A stretch of 64,000 nucleotides of DNA from NCBI RefSeq assembly GCF_019084075.1, contig NZ_JAHREN010000001.1, positions 2,515,501 to 2,579,500 on the forward strand. The letters are read 5' to 3'. Both the position numbers and the translations under genes were made by a program. Under the pieces are notes generated by a model. It was not told where the DNA came from. It saw nothing but the letters and a program-made list of their open reading frames with translations, and did no database searches. The stretch comes from Siccirubricoccus sp. G192. Its GTDB lineage: Bacteria > Pseudomonadota > Alphaproteobacteria > Acetobacterales > Acetobacteraceae. Below, one piece after another: positions 18,149 through 25,781 of the stretch (positions are counted from its first letter, which is position 1; each line of letters opens with the position of its first letter).

Positions 18149-18889
18149 TCACCGCCGGCCGGTGGCGATGCGGCCTTCCTGCCGCCCGATGGTCAGGAAA
18201 TGGAGCAGTGCCGGCACCTGCGCGGCCTGCACATCCGGGTAGCGTTCCAGATAGGCCCGGCCATCGAAGGCATCGCTTGCCCGGCGGCCCTCGGCATCGC
18301 CCTGGCGGATGAAATGCGCGAGGCCGCGCAGCGCATCGAGCGGCACATCCGCATGGGCGCGCACATAGCCGATGGGGTCGAGGAAAGGGTTGGGCCGCAA
18401 CCCCGCGGCCAGCCCTTCGGCCAGGAAGTGGCGGAACAGCCCACCGCCCGCAGTGCCCGCCTCCAGGCCGCGCCGCGCCAATTGCGCCGCGTAATGCGCC
18501 GGGTCGAAATAGGCGCTGGGCTGCACCCGGTCCTGGTCGAGCGCATCGCATAACTGCCGCACCGGGTCCTCGCCGGCCAGGATGCCGGGCCGTTGCGCCT
18601 CGATGAAGCGCGGGTCGATCAGCGGATGCGGCATCCGCCCCTCGGCCGCGCCATGCTCGACGAAATGCACCAGCGGGTCGGTGCCGGAGCCGGTGATGTC
18701 CGGGTGGGCTTCCAGGTAGAAGTGGCGGTCGAAGTAGAAGGAGAGGTCCGGCCGGTATTCCGGCGGCAGCCGCGTATAGAAGGCCGCCGCCGCCAGGGCC
18801 TGGTCCTTGCGGAGGCCGCAGCGGCGCAGCAGCAGGGCCTCATGGATCAGCGGCCCCGCCAGGATCGCCGGAAGATTGGACTCGATCAC
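18149..18889 (-). CDS. YPDV/EGR-repeat protein, possible glycan-associated
   Basis: 246 residues from a GTG at 18889 with GGGAGA just upstream; an ATG at 18901 and an open frame to 18988 are alternatives. Most of the protein is built from repeats of the glycosyltransferase-associated type: FDRHFYLEAHPDI followed by HFVEHGAAEGRMP, FDPAHYAAQL followed by HFLAEGLAAGLRP, LDPIGYVRAHADV followed by HFIRQGDAEGR, and FDGRAYLERYPDV followed by HFLTIGRQEGR. There is no signal peptide, membrane helix or enzymatic motif. It is on the opposite strand to the transferase operon and convergent with the GT4 gene. It may be a scaffold or partner of the transferases. Function unknown. Confidence 0.72.
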   Translation of the reverse strand: MIESNLPAILAGPLIHEALLLRRCGLRKDQALAAAAFYTRLPPEYRPDLSFYFDRHFYLEAHPDITGSGTDPLVHFVEHGAAEGRMPHPLIDPRFIEAQRPGILAGEDPVRQLCDALDQDRVQPSAYFDPAHYAAQLARRGLEAGTAGGGLFRHFLAEGLAAGLRPNPFLDPIGYVRAHADVPLDALRGLAHFIRQGDAEGRRASDAFDGRAYLERYPDVQAAQVPALLHFLTIGRQEGRIATGRR

Positions 18890-19097
18890 GCAGTCTCCCA
18901 TCCGGCCTGGCACCGTGCCCGGGCCGTCCTCGGCAACCAGCCGCCATTTTAGCCCGCATCCCGCCCGGAGGAAATCGCCCGGGACCACGGGCGCAGGCCG
19001 CTCCGCATCGACAAGCCCGGTGGCCCCGCCCTATCCTCCGCCGCAAGCCCGCCCGGCAGACCGCCTCCGGTCCCGCAGCGGCGGAGACCTTTGCCCG

Positions 19098-20130
19098 ATG
19101 CCCGATCAGCCCCTCGACCTCGCCCCCGACGTGCCGCAGCCTGGGGAGGTGCGCGTGTTGCAGCCCGGACTGCTGCGCGCCCGCATGCCGCTGCCCTTCC
19201 CGCCGAGCCATGTGAATATCTGGCTACTGGAGCATGATGGCGGCTGGCTGGCGATCGATACCGCCATCGCCGGCCGCGCCACGCGCGCCCTGTGGGACCA
19301 GGTGCTGGCGCAACCGGAACTGGGGGGCAGGCCGCTCACCGCGCTGCTGGTCACGCATTTCCACCCCGACCATATCGGCCTCACCGGCTGGCTCTGCGAA
19401 CGGTTCGGCATCCTGCCACGGATGACCCGGATCGAATGGCTGACGGCCCGCGCCCTCTGGTATGATTCCGGGCCGGACATGATGGCGCAGCAGATCGCCC
19501 ATTACACCCGCGCCGGCTGCACCGCCGAATACCTTTCCTTCGTCGAGGGCCGCGGCGCGCTCTACCAGCGGGCGGTGGGCGGATTGCCGCGCGCCTTCCA
19601 TGCCATCAAGGACGGCCGCGCCACCCGCATCGGCGGCACCGAATGGATGGTGATGACCGGCGCCGGCCATGCCCCCGACATGGCCTGCCTCTACAGCGCG
19701 GAACGCGGCGTGCTGATCTCCGCCGACCAGATCCTGCCGCGCATCTCCCCCTATATTGGCCTGCATGCGGGGGGAGCCGGAGGCCGATCCGCTGGGCGAT
19801 TTCCTGGCATCCAACGAGCGTTTCCGGGCGTTGCCGGAGGATACGCTGGTGCTGCCCTCGCATGGCGAGCCCTTCAGCACGCTGCACCGCCGCCTGGACA
19901 CCCTGGCCGGGCACCATGCCGAACGCCTCGACACCCTGGCCGAGGCCTGCCGCGAACCACTCACCGGCTTCGAGGCGGCGCAGATCCTGTTCCCCCGCGC
20001 GGCGCAGGAACTGACGCAGATCGGCTTCACGGTCGGCGAGACCCTGGCGCATCTGCGCCGGCTGGAACGCCAGGGCCGGCTGGCGGTGCAGCCCGGCCCC
20101 GGCGAGGCGGTGCGGTTCCGCAGCCTGTAG
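19098..20130 (+). CDS. Metallo-beta-lactamase-fold hydrolase (frameshifted at 19769-19774)
   Basis: The protein begins at the ATG at 19098. The metal-binding motif THFHPDHIGLTGW appears near residue 90, and GAGHAPDMACLY supplies a further histidine. After LPRISPYIGLHAG the frame is lost, but the next frame continues GEPEADPLGDFLASNERF and contains LPSHGEPFSTLHRRL. The C-terminal 60 residues look like a winged-helix tail, as in LACTB2/glyoxalase II-like enzymes. One G too many in the G6 run at 19769-19774 explains the break; corrected, the protein has 343 residues. It is probably a cytosolic thioester or ester hydrolase. It lies seven bases before the flavoenzyme gene. Confidence 0.85.
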
Positions 20131-20137
20131 GGCGCGC

Positions 20138-21412
20138 ATGGGCACCTCTGACCCCGATGTCGTCGTGGTCGGCGCGGGTGCCGCCGGGATTGGCGCGGCG
20201 ACGACCCTGGCCGGGCACGGCCTTGGCTGTGTGGTGCTGGAGGCGGGGGATCGCGTCGGCGGCCGCGCCTTCACGGATACGGAGGCGCTCGGCGCGCCCT
20301 TCGACCGGGGCGCTTCCTGGCTGCATGAGGCGGCGGCCAATCCGCTGACGCCGCTGGCCAGGCGCCTCGGCTTCACCCTGCGGGACGAGGGCAGGCGGCG
20401 CCGGCGCGATATCCTGCTCCTCGGCGGCCGCCCCGCCACCGAGGCTGAGCACGCCGCCCATGCGGCTGCCTGCGACGCCTGGGAGGCCGCCGCCGAGGCG
20501 CGGGCGGGTGCGGGCCTGGATATGCCGCTGGCGGCGGCGGTGCCGCAGGCCGGGCCCTGGGATGCCACCGTGGCGCATTGGTTCGGCGCTATCATCAATG
20601 GCGCGGAGGCGGATCGCACCAGCCTGCTGGACTATGTTGCCACCGCGCTCGGCGGCCAGAACCTGCAGGTGGCGGAGGGGCTCGGCACCCTGGTGGCGCG
20701 GCTGGCGGAGGGGTTGCCGGTGATGCTCCGCACACCGGTCTCCCGCATCCGCTGGGATGGGCTAGGCATCACGGTCGAGGGGCCGCGCGGCGTGCTGCGG
20801 GCGCGGGGCTGCATCGTCACCGCCTCGACCGGCGTGCTGGCGGCGGGCGGCATCCGCTTCGACCCGGCCCTGCCGGCGCCGGTGCAGGCGGCGATCGGCG
20901 GCTTGCCGCTCGGGCTGCTGAGCAAGGTGGCATTGCGCGCGGCGGGGGCGGACCGGCTGGGCCTGCCCGCCTTCGCCCGCCTGGCCCGCCAGGTGGAGGG
21001 CGCGGCGGACCGGCCGATGTCCTGGATGCTCTGGCCCTTTGGTCGTGGCCACGCCATCGGCTTCATCGGTGGCGAGGCGGCCTGGGCGCTGGCCCGGGAA
21101 GGGCCGGCCGCGGCGGAAGCCTATGCCCGGGCCGAACTCGCCCGCTATTTCGGCCCGGAGGCCGTCTCCCTCGCCTTCGCCCCCGGCGCGGTGGTGACGC
21201 GCTGGGCGGAGGACCCGCTTTTCCTCGGCGCCTATAGCCATGCCCAGCCGGGCCAGGCGGGCGCGCGGGCGGTGCTGGCCGAGGCGGCGCTGGCCGGCGG
21301 CCGGCTGCGCTTCGCCGGCGAGGCCTGCCACACGCGCTATGCGGGCACGGTCGGCGGCGCCTGGGACAGCGGCGCGCAGGCAGCCCGCGCCCTGGCAGCC
21401 ACGCTGGGCTGA
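20138..21412 (+). CDS. Flavin-containing amine oxidase-like oxidoreductase
   Basis: 424 residues. An FAD-binding Rossmann motif VVVVGAGAAGIGAATTL is followed by VVLEAGDRVGGRAFT, the canonical pair of the monoamine oxidase/phytoene desaturase superfamily. It also has FDRGASWLH, and near the C-terminus LRFAGEACHTRYAGTVGGAWDSG, the second FAD-contact region of polyamine and monoamine oxidases. The enzyme oxidises a C-N or C-C bond with FAD; the amine or polyamine substrate is not determined. No signal peptide. It follows the metallohydrolase by seven bases and precedes the EamA transporter by 67, so the three may form an operon. Confidence 0.82.
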   Translation: MGTSDPDVVVVGAGAAGIGAATTLAGHGLGCVVLEAGDRVGGRAFTDTEALGAPFDRGASWLHEAAANPLTPLARRLGFTLRDEGRRRRRDILLLGGRPATEAEHAAHAAACDAWEAAAEARAGAGLDMPLAAAVPQAGPWDATVAHWFGAIINGAEADRTSLLDYVATALGGQNLQVAEGLGTLVARLAEGLPVMLRTPVSRIRWDGLGITVEGPRGVLRARGCIVTASTGVLAAGGIRFDPALPAPVQAAIGGLPLGLLSKVALRAAGADRLGLPAFARLARQVEGAADRPMSWMLWPFGRGHAIGFIGGEAAWALAREGPAAAEAYARAELARYFGPEAVSLAFAPGAVVTRWAEDPLFLGAYSHAQPGQAGARAVLAEAALAGGRLRFAGEACHTRYAGTVGGAWDSGAQAARALAATLG

Positions 21413-21479
21413 CACGCGGCCCCCGGCGGGTTGCGGGCGGCACGCCTTGCCGCCACCCTGCACGGGCCGGGAGACTGCG

Positions 21480-22406
21480 ATGCCGAGGGATGACGACCAC
21501 CGCGCGGCAGCGCAACGCGTGAATTTCGCCGCCATCACCGGCGCCAGCGCCACGGTCCGGGCCATGCTGTGGATGGCCGTCAGCGGCGTGCTGTTCATCC
21601 TGTTGAATACCGTGCTGCGCATGATGGCGCAGCAATTGGACCCCTTCCAGACGCAGTTCCTGCGCTACCTCTTCGGCGTGCTGGTCATGCTGCCCTTCAT
21701 CCTGCGCTCGGGCCTGGCCAGCTACCGTCCGAATGGCATCGCGGGGCAGCTCTGGCGCGGGGTGGTGCATACCGCGGGGCTGCTGGTCTGGTTCGTCGCG
21801 GTGCCGCATGTGCCGCTGGCGGAGATGACGGCGCTCGGCTTCACCTACCCGATCTTCATCATGCTGGGCGCCATGGTCTTCCTTGGCGAGCGCATGGTGG
21901 CGGCGCGCTGGGGCGCGGCGCTGGCGGGTTTCGCCGGCGTGCTGGTGGTGGTCTGGCCGCAGCTTTCGGGCGCCGCTGGCCCCTATAGCCTGGTGATGCT
22001 GGCCTCGGCGCCGCTCTTTGCCGCCTCCTTCCTCATCACCAAGGCGCTGACCCGGCGGGATTCGGCGCAGGTGATCGTGGTCTGGCAGTCCATCACCGTT
22101 TCGCTGTTCAGCCTGCCCTTCGCGCTGCTGCACTGGGCCTGGCCGAGCCCGGCGCAATGGGGCTGGTTCCTGCTGGCGGGCATGCTCGGCACCGCCGGGC
22201 ATATCTGCCTGACGCGGGCCTTCGGCCTCGCCGACATGTCCGTGACGCAGCCGATCAAATTCCTGGAGTTGCTCTGGGCCTCGCTGCTCGGCCTGCTGGT
22301 CTGGGGCGATGTGCCGGGCCCGGCGACGCTGCTGGGCGGTGGCATCATCTTCGCCGCCACAAGCTGGATCGCGCGGCGGGAGGCGCGGGCGGCGCGGCGG
22401 GCGTGA
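21480..22406 (+). CDS. EamA (DMT superfamily) inner-membrane transporter
   Basis: 308 residues with about ten hydrophobic segments arranged as two EamA halves. The first half has MLWMAVSGVLFILLNTVL, the second MLASAPLFAASFLITKAL; each half ends in a GE/GD-containing loop before the last helix. Typical landmarks are ALGFTYPIFIMLGAMVFLGE and IKFLELLWASLLGLLVWGD. The family exports or imports small metabolites such as amino acids or nucleosides. GGGAGA lies five bases before the ATG at 21480. The stop codon overlaps a strong palindrome that probably ends the transcript. Substrate unknown. Confidence 0.88.
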   Translation: MPRDDDHRAAAQRVNFAAITGASATVRAMLWMAVSGVLFILLNTVLRMMAQQLDPFQTQFLRYLFGVLVMLPFILRSGLASYRPNGIAGQLWRGVVHTAGLLVWFVAVPHVPLAEMTALGFTYPIFIMLGAMVFLGERMVAARWGAALAGFAGVLVVVWPQLSGAAGPYSLVMLASAPLFAASFLITKALTRRDSAQVIVVWQSITVSLFSLPFALLHWAWPSPAQWGWFLLAGMLGTAGHICLTRAFGLADMSVTQPIKFLELLWASLLGLLVWGDVPGPATLLGGGIIFAATSWIARREARAARRA

Positions 22407-22454
22407 CCTACAGCGGATTGGCGTTCATTCCTGAACGCCAATCCGCTGTAGGTC
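22405..22454. repeat. 23-bp perfect inverted repeat (terminator-like)
   Basis: Left arm 22405-22427, loop TTCC (22428-22431), right arm 22432-22454; all 23 pairs match. It overlaps the eamA stop and is followed by CTTTGTTTG, so it can act as a terminator for the rightward operon. Its length and perfect match are unusual, and it stands next to another inverted repeat. Confidence 0.8.
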
Positions 22455-22463
22455 TTTGTTTGC

Positions 22464-22512
22464 AGAGCGGATTCACGCTCCCGGACGGCCACGTCCGTCC
22501 GCGATCCGCTCT
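22464..22512. repeat. Second inverted repeat between convergent genes
   Basis: AGAGCGGAT (22464-22472) pairs with ATCCGCTCT (22504-22512), enclosing an inner CGGACG/CGTCCG hairpin. It touches the stop codon of the leftward LLM gene. It contains GGATTCACGCTC, whose complement carries the AGCGTGAATC core found in palindromes near 28040 and 60661. Confidence 0.65.
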
Positions 22513-23686
22513 ATTCGGCGGCGCGCAGCCCGCCATCCGGCACGGCGCCCTCGAGGGCCGGCATGACCTCGCGCGCGAACAGTTCCAGCGCCTTGCGGGT
22601 CAGTTCATGCGGCAGGGTACCGAAATGCAGCCCGGCCATGACGATGTTGAAGCCGCCCCTGCGCTGGTAGTCGGCCAATTGGTCGATCACCGTCTGCGGG
22701 CTGCCGCAGATGAAGGTGCCCTGCTCGATCATCTGCTCCATCGTGCGGGTGCCGCCGGTGATGGTCTTCTTCGCCTGCATCAGCCCCTTCATCGAGGCCA
22801 GCGAGGAATAGCCCGGCGGCAGCAGCATCTCCTGCGGCATGCGGAGGAACTTGTTGGCGAAAGCCTCGATATGCGGCTTCGCCTCGCGCCGGGCGATCTC
22901 GTCGGTCTCGGCGACATAGATCTTCACCGACCAGCCGAGCTGGTCCGGGCTCGATTCATAGCCGCGCCGCAATGCCTCGTCGCGATAGGCCTGCATCGTC
23001 TTGAGCAGGGTTGCGGCCGGCGTCGCGGTCTGGAGATAGACGTAGCGGCGGGCTGGGTCGGCGGCGAATTCGATGGTCTCGCGCGAACCTTGCGACGGAA
23101 TCCAGATCGGCGGATGCGGCTTCTGGTAGACGCGCGGCCAGAGATTCACATGCGGGAAGTGGTAGTATTTCCCCTCGAAGGGGAAGGGGCCGGGGCGGGT
23201 CCAGGCCTGCACGATCAGGTCGTGGGCTTCCTGGAAGCGGGCATGGCTCTCGGTGGGGTTCACCGCGAGGGAGTGGTATTCGGCGCCGATGCCGCGCACG
23301 AAGCCGGTGATGATCCGGCCGCGCGTGACATTGTCCAGCACCGCGAATTCCTCGGCGACCGAGAGCGGATTCGCCAGCACCGGCAGGGCGCGGCCAAGGA
23401 TCGCGATCTTCGCCGCCGCCGGAATGCGCCGTGCCAGCATGCCGGCGAAGACATTCGGGCAGGGCATCAGCCCATAGGCGTTCTGGTGGTGCTCGTTCAC
23501 GCCGATACCCTCGAAGCCGAGCTCCGCGGCGTATTCCAGCTCGTCCAGATAGCGATTGTAGAGTTCCGCGCCGAGCTCCGGGTCGTAGTAGCTGTTCGGC
23601 AGCGTCACCCAGGAGGATTTGTGCGTCTTGTCATAATCCGGGTCGAGCGGCGCATAGGGCATCAGGTGGAAGAAGAAGAACCTCAT
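22511..23686 (-). CDS. LLM class flavin-dependent oxidoreductase
   Basis: 391 residues from the ATG at 23686, preceded by GGGAGGG. The protein has the bacterial-luciferase-like TIM barrel: MRFFFFHLMPY, YAAELGFEGIGVNEHHQNAYG, VLANPLSVAEEFAVLDNVTRG and GRIITGFVRGIGAEYHSL, then PPIWIPSQGSRETIEFAA. Such enzymes use reduced FMN or F420 to oxygenate small organic compounds. It is the last of three genes whose stops and starts overlap by four bases (small protein, alpha/beta hydrolase, LLM), which points to a joint degradation pathway in which the hydrolase opens or cleaves the oxidised product. Substrate unknown. Confidence 0.88.
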   Translation of the reverse strand: MRFFFFHLMPYAPLDPDYDKTHKSSWVTLPNSYYDPELGAELYNRYLDELEYAAELGFEGIGVNEHHQNAYGLMPCPNVFAGMLARRIPAAAKIAILGRALPVLANPLSVAEEFAVLDNVTRGRIITGFVRGIGAEYHSLAVNPTESHARFQEAHDLIVQAWTRPGPFPFEGKYYHFPHVNLWPRVYQKPHPPIWIPSQGSRETIEFAADPARRYVYLQTATPAATLLKTMQAYRDEALRRGYESSPDQLGWSVKIYVAETDEIARREAKPHIEAFANKFLRMPQEMLLPPGYSSLASMKGLMQAKKTITGGTRTMEQMIEQGTFICGSPQTVIDQLADYQRRGGFNIVMAGLHFGTLPHELTRKALELFAREVMPALEGAVPDGGLRAAE

Positions 23687-24468
23687 CGCGCAGCCCTCCC
23701 CAGGAAGGATTCCATGGCGGCGCAGAAGGCGTCCGGCCGCTCGATCTGCGGCAGGTGGCCGCAATCCCCGATGATGGCAAGTTCGGCGCCGGGGATGCGC
23801 CCCGCCCAGCGATGGGCATAGTCCACTGGCAGGATGCGGTCCTCGCGGCCCCAGACCACCAGGCCGGGCACATCGATGCGGTGCAGCCACTTCTCCAGAT
23901 GCGGGTCATGGCCGCGCGGCGACCAGGCGATGCGCGCCGCGGCGAAGCGGTTCTTGAGCTGCCGGTCGATCTCCGCCTCTTCCGGCGGAGCGGCCAGCGC
24001 CTGCTCGGCCAGGGCGGGGTCGTGGTAGAGGTTCCGCACCGCCTCCTCCGGGGTCCAGAGGAACTCGTCCGGGCGCGGCACGCCCTTCAGGTGGATGCCC
24101 GAGGCGCCGACCAGGGTCAGGCTGGCGAGGCGCTCGGTGGAGCGCACCGCGACCTCCGCCGCGATCCAGCCGCCGAGCGAGGCGCCCACCAGATGCAGGC
24201 CGCTGAGGCCAAGCGCCTGCAGAAAGCTGAGATAGAAATAGGCGGTGTCGTGGACATTATCGAACCAGTCCGGCGTGTCGCTGCCACCGAAGCCGGGATG
24301 ATCCGGGGCGATCACCTGGAAGCGGCGCGACAGGCGTTGCAGGAAGGGCGGCCAGGCGCCGCCGTCCTGGGCGCCGTGCAGGAACAGCAGGGGCGGACCT
24401 TCGCCGCCGCGCAGCAGGCGGGTGCGGCAGCCGGCAATGGCGACGAATTCCTCGCGTTGCATGCTCAT
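23683..24468 (-). CDS. Alpha/beta hydrolase
   Basis: 261 residues from the ATG at 24468, overlapping the upstream stop by four bases. The fold is clear: LLFLHGAQDGGAWPPF is the oxyanion-hole HG motif and FQVIAPDHPGFGGSDTP is the following strand and loop. The nucleophile elbow is HLVGASLGGWIAAE (Ser in GASLGG), and VVWGREDRILP carries the acidic residue. The catalytic histidine is in IGDCGHLPQIERP. The architecture resembles meta-cleavage product hydrolases and carboxylesterases. It sits between a small protein and an LLM oxygenase in a tightly overlapping operon, so it probably hydrolyses a product of the oxygenase. Confidence 0.88.
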   Translation of the reverse strand: MSMQREEFVAIAGCRTRLLRGGEGPPLLFLHGAQDGGAWPPFLQRLSRRFQVIAPDHPGFGGSDTPDWFDNVHDTAYFYLSFLQALGLSGLHLVGASLGGWIAAEVAVRSTERLASLTLVGASGIHLKGVPRPDEFLWTPEEAVRNLYHDPALAEQALAAPPEEAEIDRQLKNRFAAARIAWSPRGHDPHLEKWLHRIDVPGLVVWGREDRILPVDYAHRWAGRIPGAELAIIGDCGHLPQIERPDAFCAAMESFLGRAAR

Positions 24469-24770
24469 GCCGGGTCGCGCTCGATATGGGCCCGGATGGC
24501 GCCGGCCTCGTTTACCCAGCCCTGTTTCGCGGCGAATTCCACCATCTTCGCGAAGCCGGCCTGCCACTCCGGGTCGGCAGCAAGGCCGGAGGCGCGCCGC
24601 AGCCAGTCCGGCGCGATCCAGGCATGTTCGCCCTCCAGCCTGCCGGCCTCGCCCAGCGCCCGGGCCAGCGCCTCGCCCGCGATATCGCCCTCGACCAACA
24701 GCTTGAAGCGCTTCAGATCCTCGGGCGCCTCAAGGCGCAGGGCGTGCTCGCGCGTCACCCGGATCAGCAT
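24465..24770 (-). CDS. Small hypothetical protein of LLM/hydrolase operon
   Basis: 101 residues from the ATG at 24770, with AGGAAA five bases upstream; a longer open frame upstream has no ribosome site. The protein is acidic, mostly alpha-helical in appearance, with no signal peptide or known motif. Visible features are RLEAPEDLKRFKLLVEGD near the start and EHAWIAPDWLRR in the middle. It is the first gene of the operon and its stop overlaps the hydrolase start by four bases. Possibly an accessory or substrate-binding subunit. No family recognised. Confidence 0.7.
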   Translation of the reverse strand: MLIRVTREHALRLEAPEDLKRFKLLVEGDIAGEALARALGEAGRLEGEHAWIAPDWLRRASGLAADPEWQAGFAKMVEFAAKQGWVNEAGAIRAHIERDPA

Positions 24771-24894
24771 GCCGTTTCCTCGTCTTCCGCCCCTGCCGAC
24801 GGTAGCAACGGCCGGGGAAGGGGCGCAACGCCCGCCCTGGCCAGCCTCCGGCCGGTCCGCTAGCCTCCCCCGAAAGGCAAGGGAGAGAGCGGCC

Positions 24895-25740
24895 ATGCAG
24901 GCGCTGACGCAACGGCTGAACCGGATCTGCGAGGAACAGCCCTTTACCACCAGCTTCTTCGTCAGGGACCTCACCACGGGCGCCGAGGCCGCGCGGGCCG
25001 GCGATGTCGTGGTGCCTTCCGCCAGCACCCGGAAGACCTCCATCCTGATGCATGCGCTGGCCGCGGTGCATGCCGGGCGGCTTGACCTGAAGGAGCCGTG
25101 CACGGTGGAGGCGCGGCTGCAGAAGGACGTGGCCTCCGGCACCTATCAGCACATGACCCCAGGCACGGTGCTGCCGCTGCGCGATGCCATGGTGAACATG
25201 ATCATCACGTCCGACAATGTCTGCACGCAACTCGTGCTGGAGCGGCTGGACCGGGAGGCGCTGAATGCCTGGTGCCGCAGGATCGGCATGGCGGGCACCA
25301 CGCATCGCGCCAATATCCCGCCGGCCGGCCTGGCCTGGGACCATCCGCTGGAGGCCACCGCCACCACCACGCCCGCGGACCAGGCGCGGCTGCTGGAGCT
25401 GATGCTGCGCGGCGCTGAGGATGCGGAGGCCGCGGCGGTGCTGGGCTGCTCGCCGGAACTCTGCCGGCTGGGCCTCGACATCCTCTCCTGGCAGCGGCTG
25501 CGCAACCTGATCCCGAGCCTGCTGCCGGCCAGCACCAAGGTGGCGCACAAGACCGGGCGGGATGCACGCGGCCGCAGCGATGCCGGCATCGTCTATCGCG
25601 ATGGCCGGCCACTCTTCATCCTCGCCGCCTATGCGGACCGGGTGCCGGAGGAGATGCCGGACGGGCTGCCCGGCTTTGCCACCGCCTATGCCACGGTCGG
25701 AAGGCTGGCGCGGGCCTGCTGGGACGGCATCGGCAAGTAG
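24895..25740 (+). CDS. Class A beta-lactamase-fold serine hydrolase, cytosolic
   Basis: 281 residues. The three penicillin-recognising motifs are all present: S44-T-R-K47 (SxxK), S106-D-N108 (SDN) and K219-T-G221 (KTG). The glutamate of the ExxLN motif that gives class A enzymes their deacylation power is not visible; the corresponding stretch reads PLEATATTTPAD. There is also no signal peptide, unlike a true beta-lactamase, so the protein probably stays in the cytoplasm and is better called a serine hydrolase of the beta-lactamase2 family. It is divergent from the LLM operon and convergent with malate synthase. Substrate unknown; resistance is unlikely. Confidence 0.82.
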   Translation: MQALTQRLNRICEEQPFTTSFFVRDLTTGAEAARAGDVVVPSASTRKTSILMHALAAVHAGRLDLKEPCTVEARLQKDVASGTYQHMTPGTVLPLRDAMVNMIITSDNVCTQLVLERLDREALNAWCRRIGMAGTTHRANIPPAGLAWDHPLEATATTTPADQARLLELMLRGAEDAEAAAVLGCSPELCRLGLDILSWQRLRNLIPSLLPASTKVAHKTGRDARGRSDAGIVYRDGRPLFILAAYADRVPEEMPDGLPGFATAYATVGRLARACWDGIGK

Positions 25741-25745
25741 GCGAA

Positions 25746-25775
25746 GGGGGGGCGGCACGGCGCCGCCGCCCCCCC
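25746..25775. terminator. Hairpin terminator between serine hydrolase and malate synthase
   Basis: A perfect 11-bp stem, GGGGGGGCGGC (25746-25756) with GCCGCCCCCCC (25765-25775), surrounds an eight-base loop in the 41-bp gap between two convergent genes. It can serve both directions. Confidence 0.65.
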
Positions 25776-25781
25776 AGTGCC

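Noticed and set aside
24895..25740. Beta-lactam resistance gene
   Set aside because: Lacks the ExxLN glutamate and a signal peptide; called a serine hydrolase only.
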